Both the position numbers and the translations under genes were made by a program. Shown here piece after piece: positions 1 to 6,818 of a DNA stretch of 14,889 bases. The stretch spans positions 1-14,889 of the forward strand of contig CALELI010000174.1 of assembly GCA_937902455.1 (NCBI GenBank), in the 5' to 3' direction. This stretch comes from an uncultured Prevotellaceae bacterium. GTDB taxonomy: Bacteria > Bacteroidota > Bacteroidia > Bacteroidales > Bacteroidaceae. Position 1 is the first letter of the stretch. Each line of letters starts with the position of its first letter. The notes under the pieces were generated by a model. The model was not told the DNA's origin and ran no database searches. It worked only from the letters and a program-made list of their open reading frames with translations.

Positions 1-50
1 AATCAGACATATAATAAATATTTTTCCAGTGATATGTATAAAACATTGCC

Positions 51-79
51 ATCAGACCTTAATAATATTAATGTCTGAT
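51..79. repeat. Strong inverted repeat (hairpin) upstream of rmuC
   Basis: ATCAGAC (51-57) pairs with GTCTGAT (73-79), and TTAAT (59-63) pairs with ATTAA (67-71). This leaves a single C/T mismatch and a three-base AAT loop, so it is a 12-bp stem. A further exact copy of the outer arm, AATCAGACAT at 1-10, is the reverse complement of 71-80, so two alternative pairings exist. No T-run follows, so a + strand terminator is unlikely. An operator, or the end of a repeat cut by the window edge, fits better. Confidence 0.5.
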
Positions 80-106
80 TAATGTTCAGATTAATGATCA
101 TTAATG
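68..106. promoter_or_regulatory. Phased TTAATG repeats with a 16-bp palindrome
   Basis: TTAATG occurs at 68-73, 79-84, 91-96 and 101-106, with spacings of 11, 12 and 10 bp, so all four copies face nearly the same side of the helix. The last two lie on a perfect 16-bp palindrome at 90-105 centred on TGATCA. The array ends 45 bp before the rmuC start. It looks like a binding region for a dimeric regulator, but no clear TAnnTTTG promoter box can be seen beside it. Confidence 0.35.
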
Positions 107-151
107 TTTTAAAATAAAAGATAAAGTCAAATAAATAATCGTAAATAGAAT

Positions 152-1342
152 ATGGATATCTTACTTACAGCTGTGTTGGGAGTGGCTCTGGGGGTGGTAA
201 TCGGAGTGGTGATTATCTACCGGTTCGTGGTGAATCCACTGGAGGCACACCACAAGGACGCCCTGAAAACTCAGAAGGATGGTTTCGACACCACAATGGA
301 GATGGTGAAGGCGGAGATGAAGGGTGCCGCCGAAACGATGCTCAAGGAACGTCAGGATGAGTTCAGCCAGACGAGCAGGACCAGTCTGGCGAACATAGTG
401 ACTCCGCTCCAGCAGTCGATAAAGGACATGAAGGAGGCCATGGACAAGAACTCTCGCTCGCAGATTGACCTTGGCGGACAGATGAAGGTGCAGCTGGAGA
501 CTATGATCCGCCAGAGCGAGGCGGCGAAGACGAGTGCGGACGAACTGGCAAGGGTGTTCAAGCACGAATCGAAGGTGCAGGGCGACTGGGGCGAGACGGT
601 GCTGAAGGAACTGCTTGACTCACAGGGTCTGACTCAGGGCATCCACTATGACACTCAGTTCTCTATCCGTGACGCCTCCGGCAAGGTGGTGAAGAGCGAG
701 GAGGGCAGCATGATGAGACCTGACGTGATCCTGCATCTTGACTCGAGGCGGGAGGTAATCATCGACTCCAAGGTGTCGCTGACTGCATTCATGGACTATG
801 TGAATGCCGAGAGTGACATGGATAGGAACAAGTTCCTGAAGGCGCATATCGACAGCATAGAGAAGCACGTGAAGGAGCTCTCGGTGAAGGACTATAGCTC
901 GTACATCCAGCCTCCGAAGGTGAAGATGGACTATGTGCTGATGTTCGTACCTCATTCGGGGGCCTTGTGGACGGCTCTCAATGCCCAGCCAGACTTGTGG
1001 AGGAAGGCCATGGAGAAGAACGTGTACATCATAGACGAGCAGTCGCTTTTCGGTGCGCTGAAGGTGATAAACCTCACGTGGACCCAGATTGCCCAGGCTG
1101 AGAACCACAAGGAGGTGTACAGGCTTGCTGACGAGATGCTCAACAGGATCGGACAGTTCATGAAGCACATGGATTCACTGGGAAAGGCTCTGAAAGATGC
1201 CGACGAGGCTTACGATGACTGTGTGAAGAAACTCCGCGACGGCAGGCAGAGTGTGACTACGACCTGCATGCAACTGGAAAAGCTGGGTGCAAAGCAGAAT
1301 AAGAAGAACAGCCTCGCTTCGCTCGGAGGGAATAGTGAATAG
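152..1342 (+). CDS. rmuC: DNA recombination protein RmuC
   Basis: RmuC family protein of 396 aa. Residues 3-27 form a hydrophobic N-terminal anchor, followed by an alpha-helical, probably coiled-coil stretch to about 130. The RmuC domain (about 130-365) shows QGDWGE at 143-148, RPDVIL at 189-194 and DSKVS at 205-209, consistent with the PD-(D/E)xK-like core of the family, and later FVPHSGAL and the VYIIDEQSLFGAL segment. Family knowledge: RmuC limits inversions at short inverted repeats and is thought to act as a nuclease; its biochemistry is not settled. The cupin gene follows after 59 bp. Oddity: the last codons (N-S-L-A-S-L-G-G-N-S-E) are encoded by a repeat element that also ends the lipoprotein gene at 2599. 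Confidence 0.95.
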   Translation: MDILLTAVLGVALGVVIGVVIIYRFVVNPLEAHHKDALKTQKDGFDTTMEMVKAEMKGAAETMLKERQDEFSQTSRTSLANIVTPLQQSIKDMKEAMDKNSRSQIDLGGQMKVQLETMIRQSEAAKTSADELARVFKHESKVQGDWGETVLKELLDSQGLTQGIHYDTQFSIRDASGKVVKSEEGSMMRPDVILHLDSRREVIIDSKVSLTAFMDYVNAESDMDRNKFLKAHIDSIEKHVKELSVKDYSSYIQPPKVKMDYVLMFVPHSGALWTALNAQPDLWRKAMEKNVYIIDEQSLFGALKVINLTWTQIAQAENHKEVYRLADEMLNRIGQFMKHMDSLGKALKDADEAYDDCVKKLRDGRQSVTTTCMQLEKLGAKQNKKNSLASLGGNSE

Positions 1343-1376
1343 TGAATAGTGAAAAGTGGTTAAAGGTTAAAGGCAT
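1312..1376 (+). repeat. Repeat element: 17-bp core plus heptamer array, end of rmuC
   Basis: The core CCTCGCTTCGCTCGGAG (1312-1328) is followed by seven-base units GGGAATA, GTGAATA, GTGAATA, GTGAAAA, GTGGTTA, AAGGTTA and AAGGCAT in unbroken register to 1376. The rmuC stop codon (1340-1342) lies inside the array. The same 17-bp core and a GTGAAAA array are found at 2566-2616. Confidence 0.8.
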
Positions 1377-1401
1377 TATATAAACGATAATTCAAATTGA
1401 C

Positions 1402-1836
1402 ATGGGAGCTTATTGGACAATAAAGAGAGACGATGATGTGGAAGACATCAAGACGGTGAAGCCGTTTGAAGAGAGTAAGGTGAAGTCAAACATGAGGCAG
1501 TACCCTCCGAAGGTAGACTTCGACGGCATGGAGGAGACCGTAATCCCTCACTTCAAGGGCGGTGAGAAGGAATTTGCCGCAAAGATGTTCGTAGACGAAC
1601 TGAACAAGATAATGAGGGGCCGGCTCATACCCGGGGCTTCCATCGGTATGCACACCCACGACTCGGGAAGCGAGATACTGATGGTGACGAAGGGAAAGGG
1701 AAGTGTGATCATCGACGGAGAGAAATATCCGCTGAAGGAAGGTGACGTGCACTACTGCCCTAAGGGACATTCGCATAGTCTGCTGAATGACAGCGGGGAA
1801 GACCTGGAATTCTTTGCCGTAGTGCCGGAGCAGTAA
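1402..1836 (+). CDS. Cupin domain protein (single-domain, metal-binding type)
   Basis: Small cytosolic protein of 144 aa with one conserved beta-barrel cupin domain in its second half. Motif 1 is intact: G78, H84, H86 and E91 followed by G98/G100. Motif 2 is intact: G114, P120, G122, H125 and N129. H84, H86, E91 and H125 are the expected four metal ligands, so it should bind a divalent metal. Residues 1-70 are charged and have no recognisable domain. No signal peptide is seen. Single-domain cupins include isomerases, dioxygenases and sugar-binding sensors, and nothing here fixes the substrate. It lies 59 bp after rmuC with no terminator between, so co-transcription is likely. Confidence 0.85.
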   Translation: MGAYWTIKRDDDVEDIKTVKPFEESKVKSNMRQYPPKVDFDGMEETVIPHFKGGEKEFAAKMFVDELNKIMRGRLIPGASIGMHTHDSGSEILMVTKGKGSVIIDGEKYPLKEGDVHYCPKGHSHSLLNDSGEDLEFFAVVPEQ

Positions 1837-1841
1837 GGGGA

Positions 1842-1889
1842 TTTCCCTACAAGGAATATGGTTTTTCCCTCAATGAATAGTAGTTTTCC
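1842..1889. promoter_or_regulatory. Three TTTCCC repeats before the lipoprotein promoter
   Basis: TTTCCC at 1842-1847 and 1864-1869 and TTTTCC at 1884-1889 are spaced 20-22 bp (two helical turns). The first two are followed by related sequence (CTACAAGGAATA and CTCAATGAATA). The last copy ends 25 bp before the -7 box at 1915, where a -33 element would be expected. Likely activator or repressor sites, or a repeat with that position. Confidence 0.4.
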
Positions 1890-1914
1890 TATATATTCAC
1901 TGAGAAAAAAGCTG

Positions 1915-1923
1915 TATCTTTGC
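1915..1923 (+). promoter_or_regulatory. Bacteroidetes -7 promoter box for the surface lipoprotein gene
   Basis: TATCTTTGC matches the TAnnTTTGC consensus, 25 bp before the ATG at 1949. No TTTG -33 element is found 19-21 bp upstream, so an activator may be needed, which would fit the TTTCCC repeats there. Confidence 0.6.
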
Positions 1924-1948
1924 AACGAACAATTAAAACAAGACGGTT

Positions 1949-2599
1949 ATGAAAAGGATATTTACACTAATGAATCTGACGATGCTGATGACGGCAAGTC
2001 TGATGATGACATCCTGCATGGATGACGACACTGCTGAGTCAATAACTCTCTCAGGACAGTGGACAGGCAACTTCGGTATGTTCTACGACTATGAATATCG
2101 CGGACAGATCTATACCTTCAACTCGTACGATACGGACATCGTGTTCTATCCGGACTATAACTATGCTACTCACGGATATGGATATGAGGTTGACTTCTAC
2201 AACGAGGGACCTCGCACGAAGATGAGTTTCCGTTTCTTCTGGGAGATAAACAGGGGGAACATATACCTCGACTATCCTGGATATCCGGAGTACAACACAA
2301 TCATACGCGACTATAGTCTCAGCAGCTATTACTTCACTGGCTACTTCGAGAATGGCACGCAGCAGTTCAGGCTGAGAAAACTGGCTGACTTCTACAACTG
2401 GAACGACTATTCGGGATATGACTACCACTACTGGGATGACCCTTACTGGAACTGGAACTCATATTATCCTTACTATCCATACTATGCTAAGGAAAGAGGT
2501 GGCATGGAGGAAATGAACGACTCTGCTGACGCAGACAGCGGAAGAATAGTAAGAATAGGACATAACCTCGCTTCGCTCGGAGTGAAAAGTGAAAAGTGA
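1949..2599 (+). CDS. Tyr-rich surface lipoprotein, function unknown
   Basis: Protein of 216 aa with a lipoprotein signal peptide: Lys-Arg at 2-3, a hydrophobic core, then a lipobox M-T-S with Cys23. The residues after the cysteine are M-D-D-D, resembling the acidic lipoprotein export signal that sends Bacteroidetes lipoproteins to the cell surface. The body (35-145) is rich in alternating aromatic and polar residues, suggesting a beta-rich fold. Residues 149-179 are a low-complexity tail of Tyr, Trp, Asp, Asn and Pro. The final residues (N-L-A-S-L-G-V-K-S-E-K) come from the repeat element at 2566-2616. I recognise no domain with a known function. It has its own promoter at 1915, and the next gene follows after 92 bp. 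Confidence 0.8.
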   Translation: MKRIFTLMNLTMLMTASLMMTSCMDDDTAESITLSGQWTGNFGMFYDYEYRGQIYTFNSYDTDIVFYPDYNYATHGYGYEVDFYNEGPRTKMSFRFFWEINRGNIYLDYPGYPEYNTIIRDYSLSSYYFTGYFENGTQQFRLRKLADFYNWNDYSGYDYHYWDDPYWNWNSYYPYYPYYAKERGGMEEMNDSADADSGRIVRIGHNLASLGVKSEK

Positions 2600-2616
2600 A
2601 AAGAGAAGAATGAAGT
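2566..2616 (+). repeat. Repeat element: 17-bp core plus GTGAAAA heptamer array
   Basis: CCTCGCTTCGCTCGGAG (2566-2582) is identical to 1312-1328 and lies in the same reading frame. GTGAAAA follows at 2582-2588, 2589-2595 and 2596-2602, then GAGAAGA and ATGAAGT. Because the unit is 7 bp, TGA falls at 2583, 2590 and 2597, one in each reading frame. The lipoprotein stops at the third. Confidence 0.8.
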
Positions 2617-2663
2617 TTACTTCGATTATGCCGAACCGTAGCCGATTTTGCGGGAACCGAAAA

Positions 2664-2691
2664 GTGAAAAGTGAAAAGAGAAGAATGAAAT
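2664..2691 (+). repeat. Second heptamer array, directly abutting the next start codon
   Basis: GTGAAAA (2664-2670), GTGAAAA (2671-2677), GAGAAGA (2678-2684) and ATGAAAT (2685-2691) run in register into the start ATGAAGA at 2692. The order of units copies 2589-2616, so 2589-2616 and 2664-2691 are direct repeats flanking a 47-bp segment of unrelated sequence (2617-2663). Confidence 0.75.
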
Positions 2692-3240
2692 ATGAAGACA
2701 TTGGAATACATAGCATTCGTTGAGCTGAATGTGGCTGGGGCGGGACCTTGCATGAACGAGATTGCCACTAAGGTCAGCCTGGAAATGAAGGACGAGGACT
2801 ACGACCAGCTGATGCAACTGGTGGAAACCTACAAGGGGGAGAAATGGAAAATCGCAAAGACGGTTGAGAAAGAACTCCACCATATCCATAACAAACTGAT
2901 GAAGGGCGCAATGGATGACGTGAGGTATCTGCTGACCGTCAATGCAGTAGAATCGGGTTACAGCGAATTTACGGAGAGAGACCTGTGGGAAAAGGCGACA
3001 GGACTGGACGAGGAAGAGGACTATGATGATGAGGATGAAGAGAACCACGAGAGAGCCAGCGAGGAGGACTTCGAACTCTGGCAGGAAGAGGAGCACAGGA
3101 AAATCGAGGCAATGAGCCGGGAGGAACTGACTCAGTACTATACCGACAACTACGAGATTGAACTCGACTTCGACGAGAATGACTTCAGCTACCGTTTCAC
3201 GGAAGACGGCAGAAAGGGAGTCTTCACGGAATGGTTCTGA
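2692..3240 (+). CDS. Acidic cytosolic protein, function unknown
   Basis: Protein of 182 aa without signal peptide or membrane segment. The N-terminal part (1-85) is predicted mostly alpha-helical. Residues 106-134 are highly acidic (runs of Glu and Asp with few basic residues), and the C-terminus (150-182) is again acidic with aromatic residues, ending T-E-W-F. I recognise no catalytic motif or family. The ATG at 2692 is supported by the adjoining A-rich leader. It is likely the last gene of the unit that begins at the promoter at 1915, because a strong terminator follows 21 bp after its stop codon. Confidence 0.7.
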   Translation: MKTLEYIAFVELNVAGAGPCMNEIATKVSLEMKDEDYDQLMQLVETYKGEKWKIAKTVEKELHHIHNKLMKGAMDDVRYLLTVNAVESGYSEFTERDLWEKATGLDEEEDYDDEDEENHERASEEDFELWQEEEHRKIEAMSREELTQYYTDNYEIELDFDENDFSYRFTEDGRKGVFTEWF

Positions 3241-3260
3241 TTTCTGAAACCTATTAAAAT

Positions 3261-3303
3261 AAGGAGGAACTGCTGCAAATGGTGTAGCGGTTTCTTCTTT
3301 TTT
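3261..3303 (+). terminator. Rho-independent terminator before dxs
   Basis: Positions 3261-3276 pair with 3284-3299 over 16 consecutive base pairs (four are G-U), with the 7-base loop AAATGGT. The 3' arm runs into a T-run ending at 3303. It closes the lipoprotein and acidic-protein unit and separates it from dxs. Confidence 0.8.
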
Positions 3304-3337
3304 GTGGCTATTATGCTATGTATTCGAAAAAATTATG

Positions 3338-3346
3338 TATATTTGC
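3338..3346 (+). promoter_or_regulatory. Bacteroidetes -7 promoter box for dxs
   Basis: TATATTTGC fits TAnnTTTGC exactly and lies 31 bp before the dxs start, just beyond the terminator. A matching TTTG at -33 is not evident at the right distance. It probably drives dxs and perhaps trkA and trkH. Confidence 0.65.
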
Positions 3347-3377
3347 AAGTTTTAAGTAGTATTGTAAATGTACATGC

Positions 3378-5294
3378 ATGATTAGTGACGAACTGAAAAT
3401 ACTAAACAGAATTGAATGCCCGGCTGACTTGCGCAAGCTGAGTGTGGACGAACTGCCTCAGCTGTGTGATGAACTCAGAGCCGACATCCTGAAGGAACTG
3501 TCGGTCAATCCCGGTCATCTGGCATCAAGTCTTGGAGCTGTGGAACTGACAGTGGCACTTCACTATGTGTATGACACCCCTAACGACAAGATTGTATGGG
3601 ACGTAGGTCATCAGGCTTACGGCCACAAGATTCTCACTGGAAGACGGAGCCAGTTCTGCACGAACAGGAAACTGGGCGGACTCCGTCCTTTCCCATTCCC
3701 TTCGGAAAGTGAATACGACAGTTTCTGCTGCGGGCACGCAAGCAACTCCATCTCTGCCGGACTCGGAATGGCCGTAGCCGCCAAGCTACAGGGCGAGAAG
3801 AAGAAGGTGGTTGCCGTGATCGGCGACGGGGCAATGAGCGGAGGACTGGCCTTCGAAGGACTGAACAACGTATCGACCATTCCTAATGGAATGCTCATCG
3901 TCCTGAACGACAACAACATGTCGATTGACAAGAGTGTGGGCGGGATGCGTCAGTACCTGCTGAACCTGACTACGAACAGCACTTACAACAAAATCAGATA
4001 TAAACTGTCGCTGAAACTCCTTCAGTGGGGTATTCTCAACGACTCGAGGCGTAAGGGCCTCATCAGGTTCAACAACAGCCTGAAGGCCTTGCTGACCAGG
4101 CAGAGGAACATATTCGAAGGACTCGACATCAGGTATTTCGGTCCGGCAGACGGACACAACGTGAAGGAGCTGGTGAGAATCCTGCGGGTGATAAAGGACA
4201 TGAAAGGTCCGAAACTCCTCCATATCCATACCGTGAAGGGCAAGGGCTATGCCCCGGCAGAGGAAAATGCCACGATATGGCATGCCCCGGGCAAATACAA
4301 CGTGGAGTCGGGAGTGAGAAGCGAAGAACTGGGAACGAAGGAAAAATGTCCTCCTAAGTTCCAGGACGTATTCGGACACACTCTGCTCGAACTGGCACAG
4401 AAGAACGACAAGATAGTTGGCGTCACTCCTGCCATGCCTACAGGATGCTCGATGAACATCATGATGAAGGCCATGCCAAACAGGACTTTCGACGTGGGAA
4501 TAGCCGAAGGCCATGCCGTGACATTCTCGGGAGGAATGGCGAAGGACGGGCTGATTCCGTTCTGCAACATCTATTCCTCGTTCATGCAGAGAGCCTACGA
4601 CAACATCATACACGATGCAGCCATCATGAACCTCAATATGGTACTGTGCCTTGACAGGGCCGGAATAGTGGGAGAAGACGGACCTACGCATCATGGAGCG
4701 TTCGACATGGCATTCCTCAGACCAATCCCTAACCTCACCATCGCCTCGCCGTACGACGAGCACGAACTGAGGAAACTGATGTACACAGCCCAGTTGCCAG
4801 GCAAGGGTACGTTCGTGATAAGATACCCGAGAGGCAGAGGATCACTCATAGACTGGAAATGCCCGTTCGAAGAGATTCCTGTAGGCAAGGGCCGCAAGAT
4901 GAAGGATGGCAAGGACACTGCCGTTCTCTCCATAGGACCCATCGGAGTTGAAGCGACAAAGGGCATCATGATTGCCGAGATGAAGGCAATGAACGAGGGG
5001 AAGCCTATCAGCGTGGCACACTACGACATGAGATTCCTGAAACCTCTCGACACAGACATCCTCGACGAGGTGACAAGCCGTTTCCAGAAGATAATAGTCG
5101 TGGAAGACGGTGTGAAGAAGGGCGGACTCGGAAGTGCCGTACTGGAATATATTGCCGAGAAACCGGAACTGGCAGGGAAGAACATCACGGTCAGACAAAT
5201 CGGTATTCCTGACGAATTCGTAGAACATGGTTCAGTAGGCGAACTGCGAAAGATTATCAAGATGGATGCTGAAAGCATTGCGGAAGTGATTTAG
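3378..5294 (+). CDS. dxs: 1-deoxy-D-xylulose-5-phosphate synthase
   Basis: Thiamine-diphosphate enzyme of 638 aa, near the usual length of about 620-640. It condenses pyruvate and glyceraldehyde 3-phosphate to DXP, the first step of the MEP isoprenoid pathway and a supply point for thiamine and pyridoxal. Visible motifs: GHQAYGHK at 77-84 with H78, GDGAMSGG at 149-156 followed by N-D-N-N (177-180) for the ThDP/Mg site, GPADGH at 255-260, the catalytic Glu377 in A-E-G-H-A-V-T, and DRAGIVGEDGPTHHG at 426-440 in the pyrimidine-binding domain. The C-terminal transketolase domain is complete. Oddity: the linker residues 312-319 (G-V-R-S-E-E-L-G) resemble a translation of the heptamer repeats found in the gaps of this window. 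Confidence 0.97.
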   Translation: MISDELKILNRIECPADLRKLSVDELPQLCDELRADILKELSVNPGHLASSLGAVELTVALHYVYDTPNDKIVWDVGHQAYGHKILTGRRSQFCTNRKLGGLRPFPFPSESEYDSFCCGHASNSISAGLGMAVAAKLQGEKKKVVAVIGDGAMSGGLAFEGLNNVSTIPNGMLIVLNDNNMSIDKSVGGMRQYLLNLTTNSTYNKIRYKLSLKLLQWGILNDSRRKGLIRFNNSLKALLTRQRNIFEGLDIRYFGPADGHNVKELVRILRVIKDMKGPKLLHIHTVKGKGYAPAEENATIWHAPGKYNVESGVRSEELGTKEKCPPKFQDVFGHTLLELAQKNDKIVGVTPAMPTGCSMNIMMKAMPNRTFDVGIAEGHAVTFSGGMAKDGLIPFCNIYSSFMQRAYDNIIHDAAIMNLNMVLCLDRAGIVGEDGPTHHGAFDMAFLRPIPNLTIASPYDEHELRKLMYTAQLPGKGTFVIRYPRGRGSLIDWKCPFEEIPVGKGRKMKDGKDTAVLSIGPIGVEATKGIMIAEMKAMNEGKPISVAHYDMRFLKPLDTDILDEVTSRFQKIIVVEDGVKKGGLGSAVLEYIAEKPELAGKNITVRQIGIPDEFVEHGSVGELRKIIKMDAESIAEVI

Positions 5295-5308
5295 TTGAGA
5301 GTCAGTTT

Positions 5309-5395
5309 AGTTATCAGTTAACAGTTAACAATGAATTATAAGTTAACAATTTTTCATTATGAATTACGAATTATGAATTATGAATTGTGAATTAA
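5309..5395 (+). repeat. Two heptamer arrays between dxs and trkA
   Basis: AGTTATC, AGTTAAC, AGTTAAC (5309-5329), with another AGTTAAC at 5341-5347, are followed by five 7-base units: GAATTAC, GAATTAT, GAATTAT, GAATTGT and GAATTAA (5361-5395). Two different units share the 7-bp period. They fill most of the 108-bp gap; no terminator is seen, so readthrough from dxs is likely. Confidence 0.8.
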
Positions 5396-5402
5396 AATAA
5401 AT

Positions 5403-6770
5403 ATGAAGATAATTATTGCCGGAGCAGGAGCTGTGGGTACACACCTTGCAAGATTGCTCTCAAATGATGACATGGACATCGTCCTGATTGACCAAGACGG
5501 AGAGAAACTGTCGAAACTCAACCAGGAAATGGATATCATGACCCTCGGGGTAGACCCTACTTCCATCAATGGCCTCAGACAGGCCGGAGTGGAAAGCTGT
5601 GACCTCTTCATTGCCACCACACCGGACGAAAACGAAAACATCACCTGTGCAGTAATCGCCAAGCAACTGGGTGCAAAACGTACTGTAGCCAGAGTGGACA
5701 ACTACGAGTTCGTTGAGGACGACATAAAGAAGAAATTCGCTGATGCCGGCGTAGATCATCTCATCTATCCTGAAAAACTGGCAGCAAAGGAAATTGCAGC
5801 ATCTGCCCAGTTCAGCTGGGTAAGACAATGGTGGGACTTCGACGGAGACCTCGTGCTGCTGAGCCTGAAAATGCACGCTGCCTTTTCGAGAGGCGAGATA
5901 GAATGCGGAGAGAACTATCTCATCGGAAAGACCCTGAGAGAGATAAGTCAGGACGGACATCAGTTCCATGTCGTTGCCATAAAGAGGAAAGGCGAGACCA
6001 TCATTCCTTTCGGTGACGAGAAAATCTGTTCACGCGACCTTGTGTTCTTCATGGCAAAGAGAAGCGAGATAGAGACCATACGCCACCTTGCAGGCAAGGA
6101 CAGTTATCCTGCCGTGAAAAAGGTGATGATAATAGGAGGAGGAAAGTTATCGGTAAGAGCTGACTGGGCTCTGCCAGACAATATATCCCTGAAGATCATC
6201 GAACCAGATATGCAGCGATGCGAAAAACTCGGTGAACAGACCAAGGCACGAACCCTCATCATCAATGGCGACGGATATGATGTAGACCTGCTCAACGATG
6301 AAGGCTATGAAAAACTGGATGCGTTCATTGCACTGACAGAAAACGACGAGGAGAATATCCTGGCCTGTGTGGCAGCAAGGAAGAACGGTGTGAAGAAGAC
6401 TATCGCACAGGTGGAGAACCTTGCCTACAGAGATATGGCAGAGCAACTGGATGTCGGTACCATCATCAACAAGAAAGTCGTTGCTGCAAGCTACATCTAC
6501 CAGATGATGCTGAAGGCCGACGTGAAATCCGTGAAGACCCTTACTATCGCCAATGCCGACGTGGCTGAGTTTATCGTCAAGGAAGGTTCGGCAGTGACAA
6601 AGCAGAAGATAAGGGATATCGGAATACCTAAGGGTGTGAATATCGGTGGAGTGATAAGGAAGGGCGAAGGAATGCTTGTGTCAGGAGACACTCAGCTGCA
6701 GGTAGACGACAAGGTGGTAGTGTTCTGCGCAAGTAGCACGCTGAAGAAACTAGACAAATACTTTAAATAG
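5403..6770 (+). CDS. trkA: Trk potassium uptake regulatory subunit TrkA
   Basis: Cytosolic, NAD(H)-binding gating ring subunit of the Trk potassium channel, 455 aa (the E. coli protein is of about the same size). It has the duplicated layout RCK-N / TrkA-C / RCK-N / TrkA-C. The first Rossmann fold starts with I-A-G-A-G-A-V-G (residues 5-12) and ends its second strand in the acidic I-D-Q-D. The second begins near residue 240 with M-I-I-G-G-G-K-L-S, in which the glycine motif is less classic. TrkH follows 48 bp downstream. The start is supported by the A-rich leader and by the motif lying directly at the N-terminus. Confidence 0.96.
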   Translation: MKIIIAGAGAVGTHLARLLSNDDMDIVLIDQDGEKLSKLNQEMDIMTLGVDPTSINGLRQAGVESCDLFIATTPDENENITCAVIAKQLGAKRTVARVDNYEFVEDDIKKKFADAGVDHLIYPEKLAAKEIAASAQFSWVRQWWDFDGDLVLLSLKMHAAFSRGEIECGENYLIGKTLREISQDGHQFHVVAIKRKGETIIPFGDEKICSRDLVFFMAKRSEIETIRHLAGKDSYPAVKKVMIIGGGKLSVRADWALPDNISLKIIEPDMQRCEKLGEQTKARTLIINGDGYDVDLLNDEGYEKLDAFIALTENDEENILACVAARKNGVKKTIAQVENLAYRDMAEQLDVGTIINKKVVAASYIYQMMLKADVKSVKTLTIANADVAEFIVKEGSAVTKQKIRDIGIPKGVNIGGVIRKGEGMLVSGDTQLQVDDKVVVFCASSTLKKLDKYFK

Positions 6771-6818
6771 TTAACAGTTAACAATGAAAAATGAAAAATG
6801 AAAAATGAAGAATAGGGA
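6769..6818 (+). repeat. Heptamer arrays between trkA and trkH, in register with the trkH start
   Basis: AGTTAAC at 6769-6775 and 6776-6782 overlaps the trkA stop codon. After one extra A come ATGAAAA (6784-6790, 6791-6797, 6798-6804), ATGAAGA (6805-6811) and ATAGGGA (6812-6818). The next 7-base step is the trkH start ATGATTA at 6819. Confidence 0.8.

Noticed and set aside
2459..2768. Minus-strand frames with repeated L-F-S-L-F-T-F-H
   Set aside because: These residues are only the translated complement of the GTGAAAA heptamer arrays, and the frames overlap two convincing + strand genes.
3786..4763. Minus-strand frame of 325 codons inside dxs
   Set aside because: It overlaps dxs, whose catalytic motifs are all intact; long antisense frames are common in genes with this codon use.
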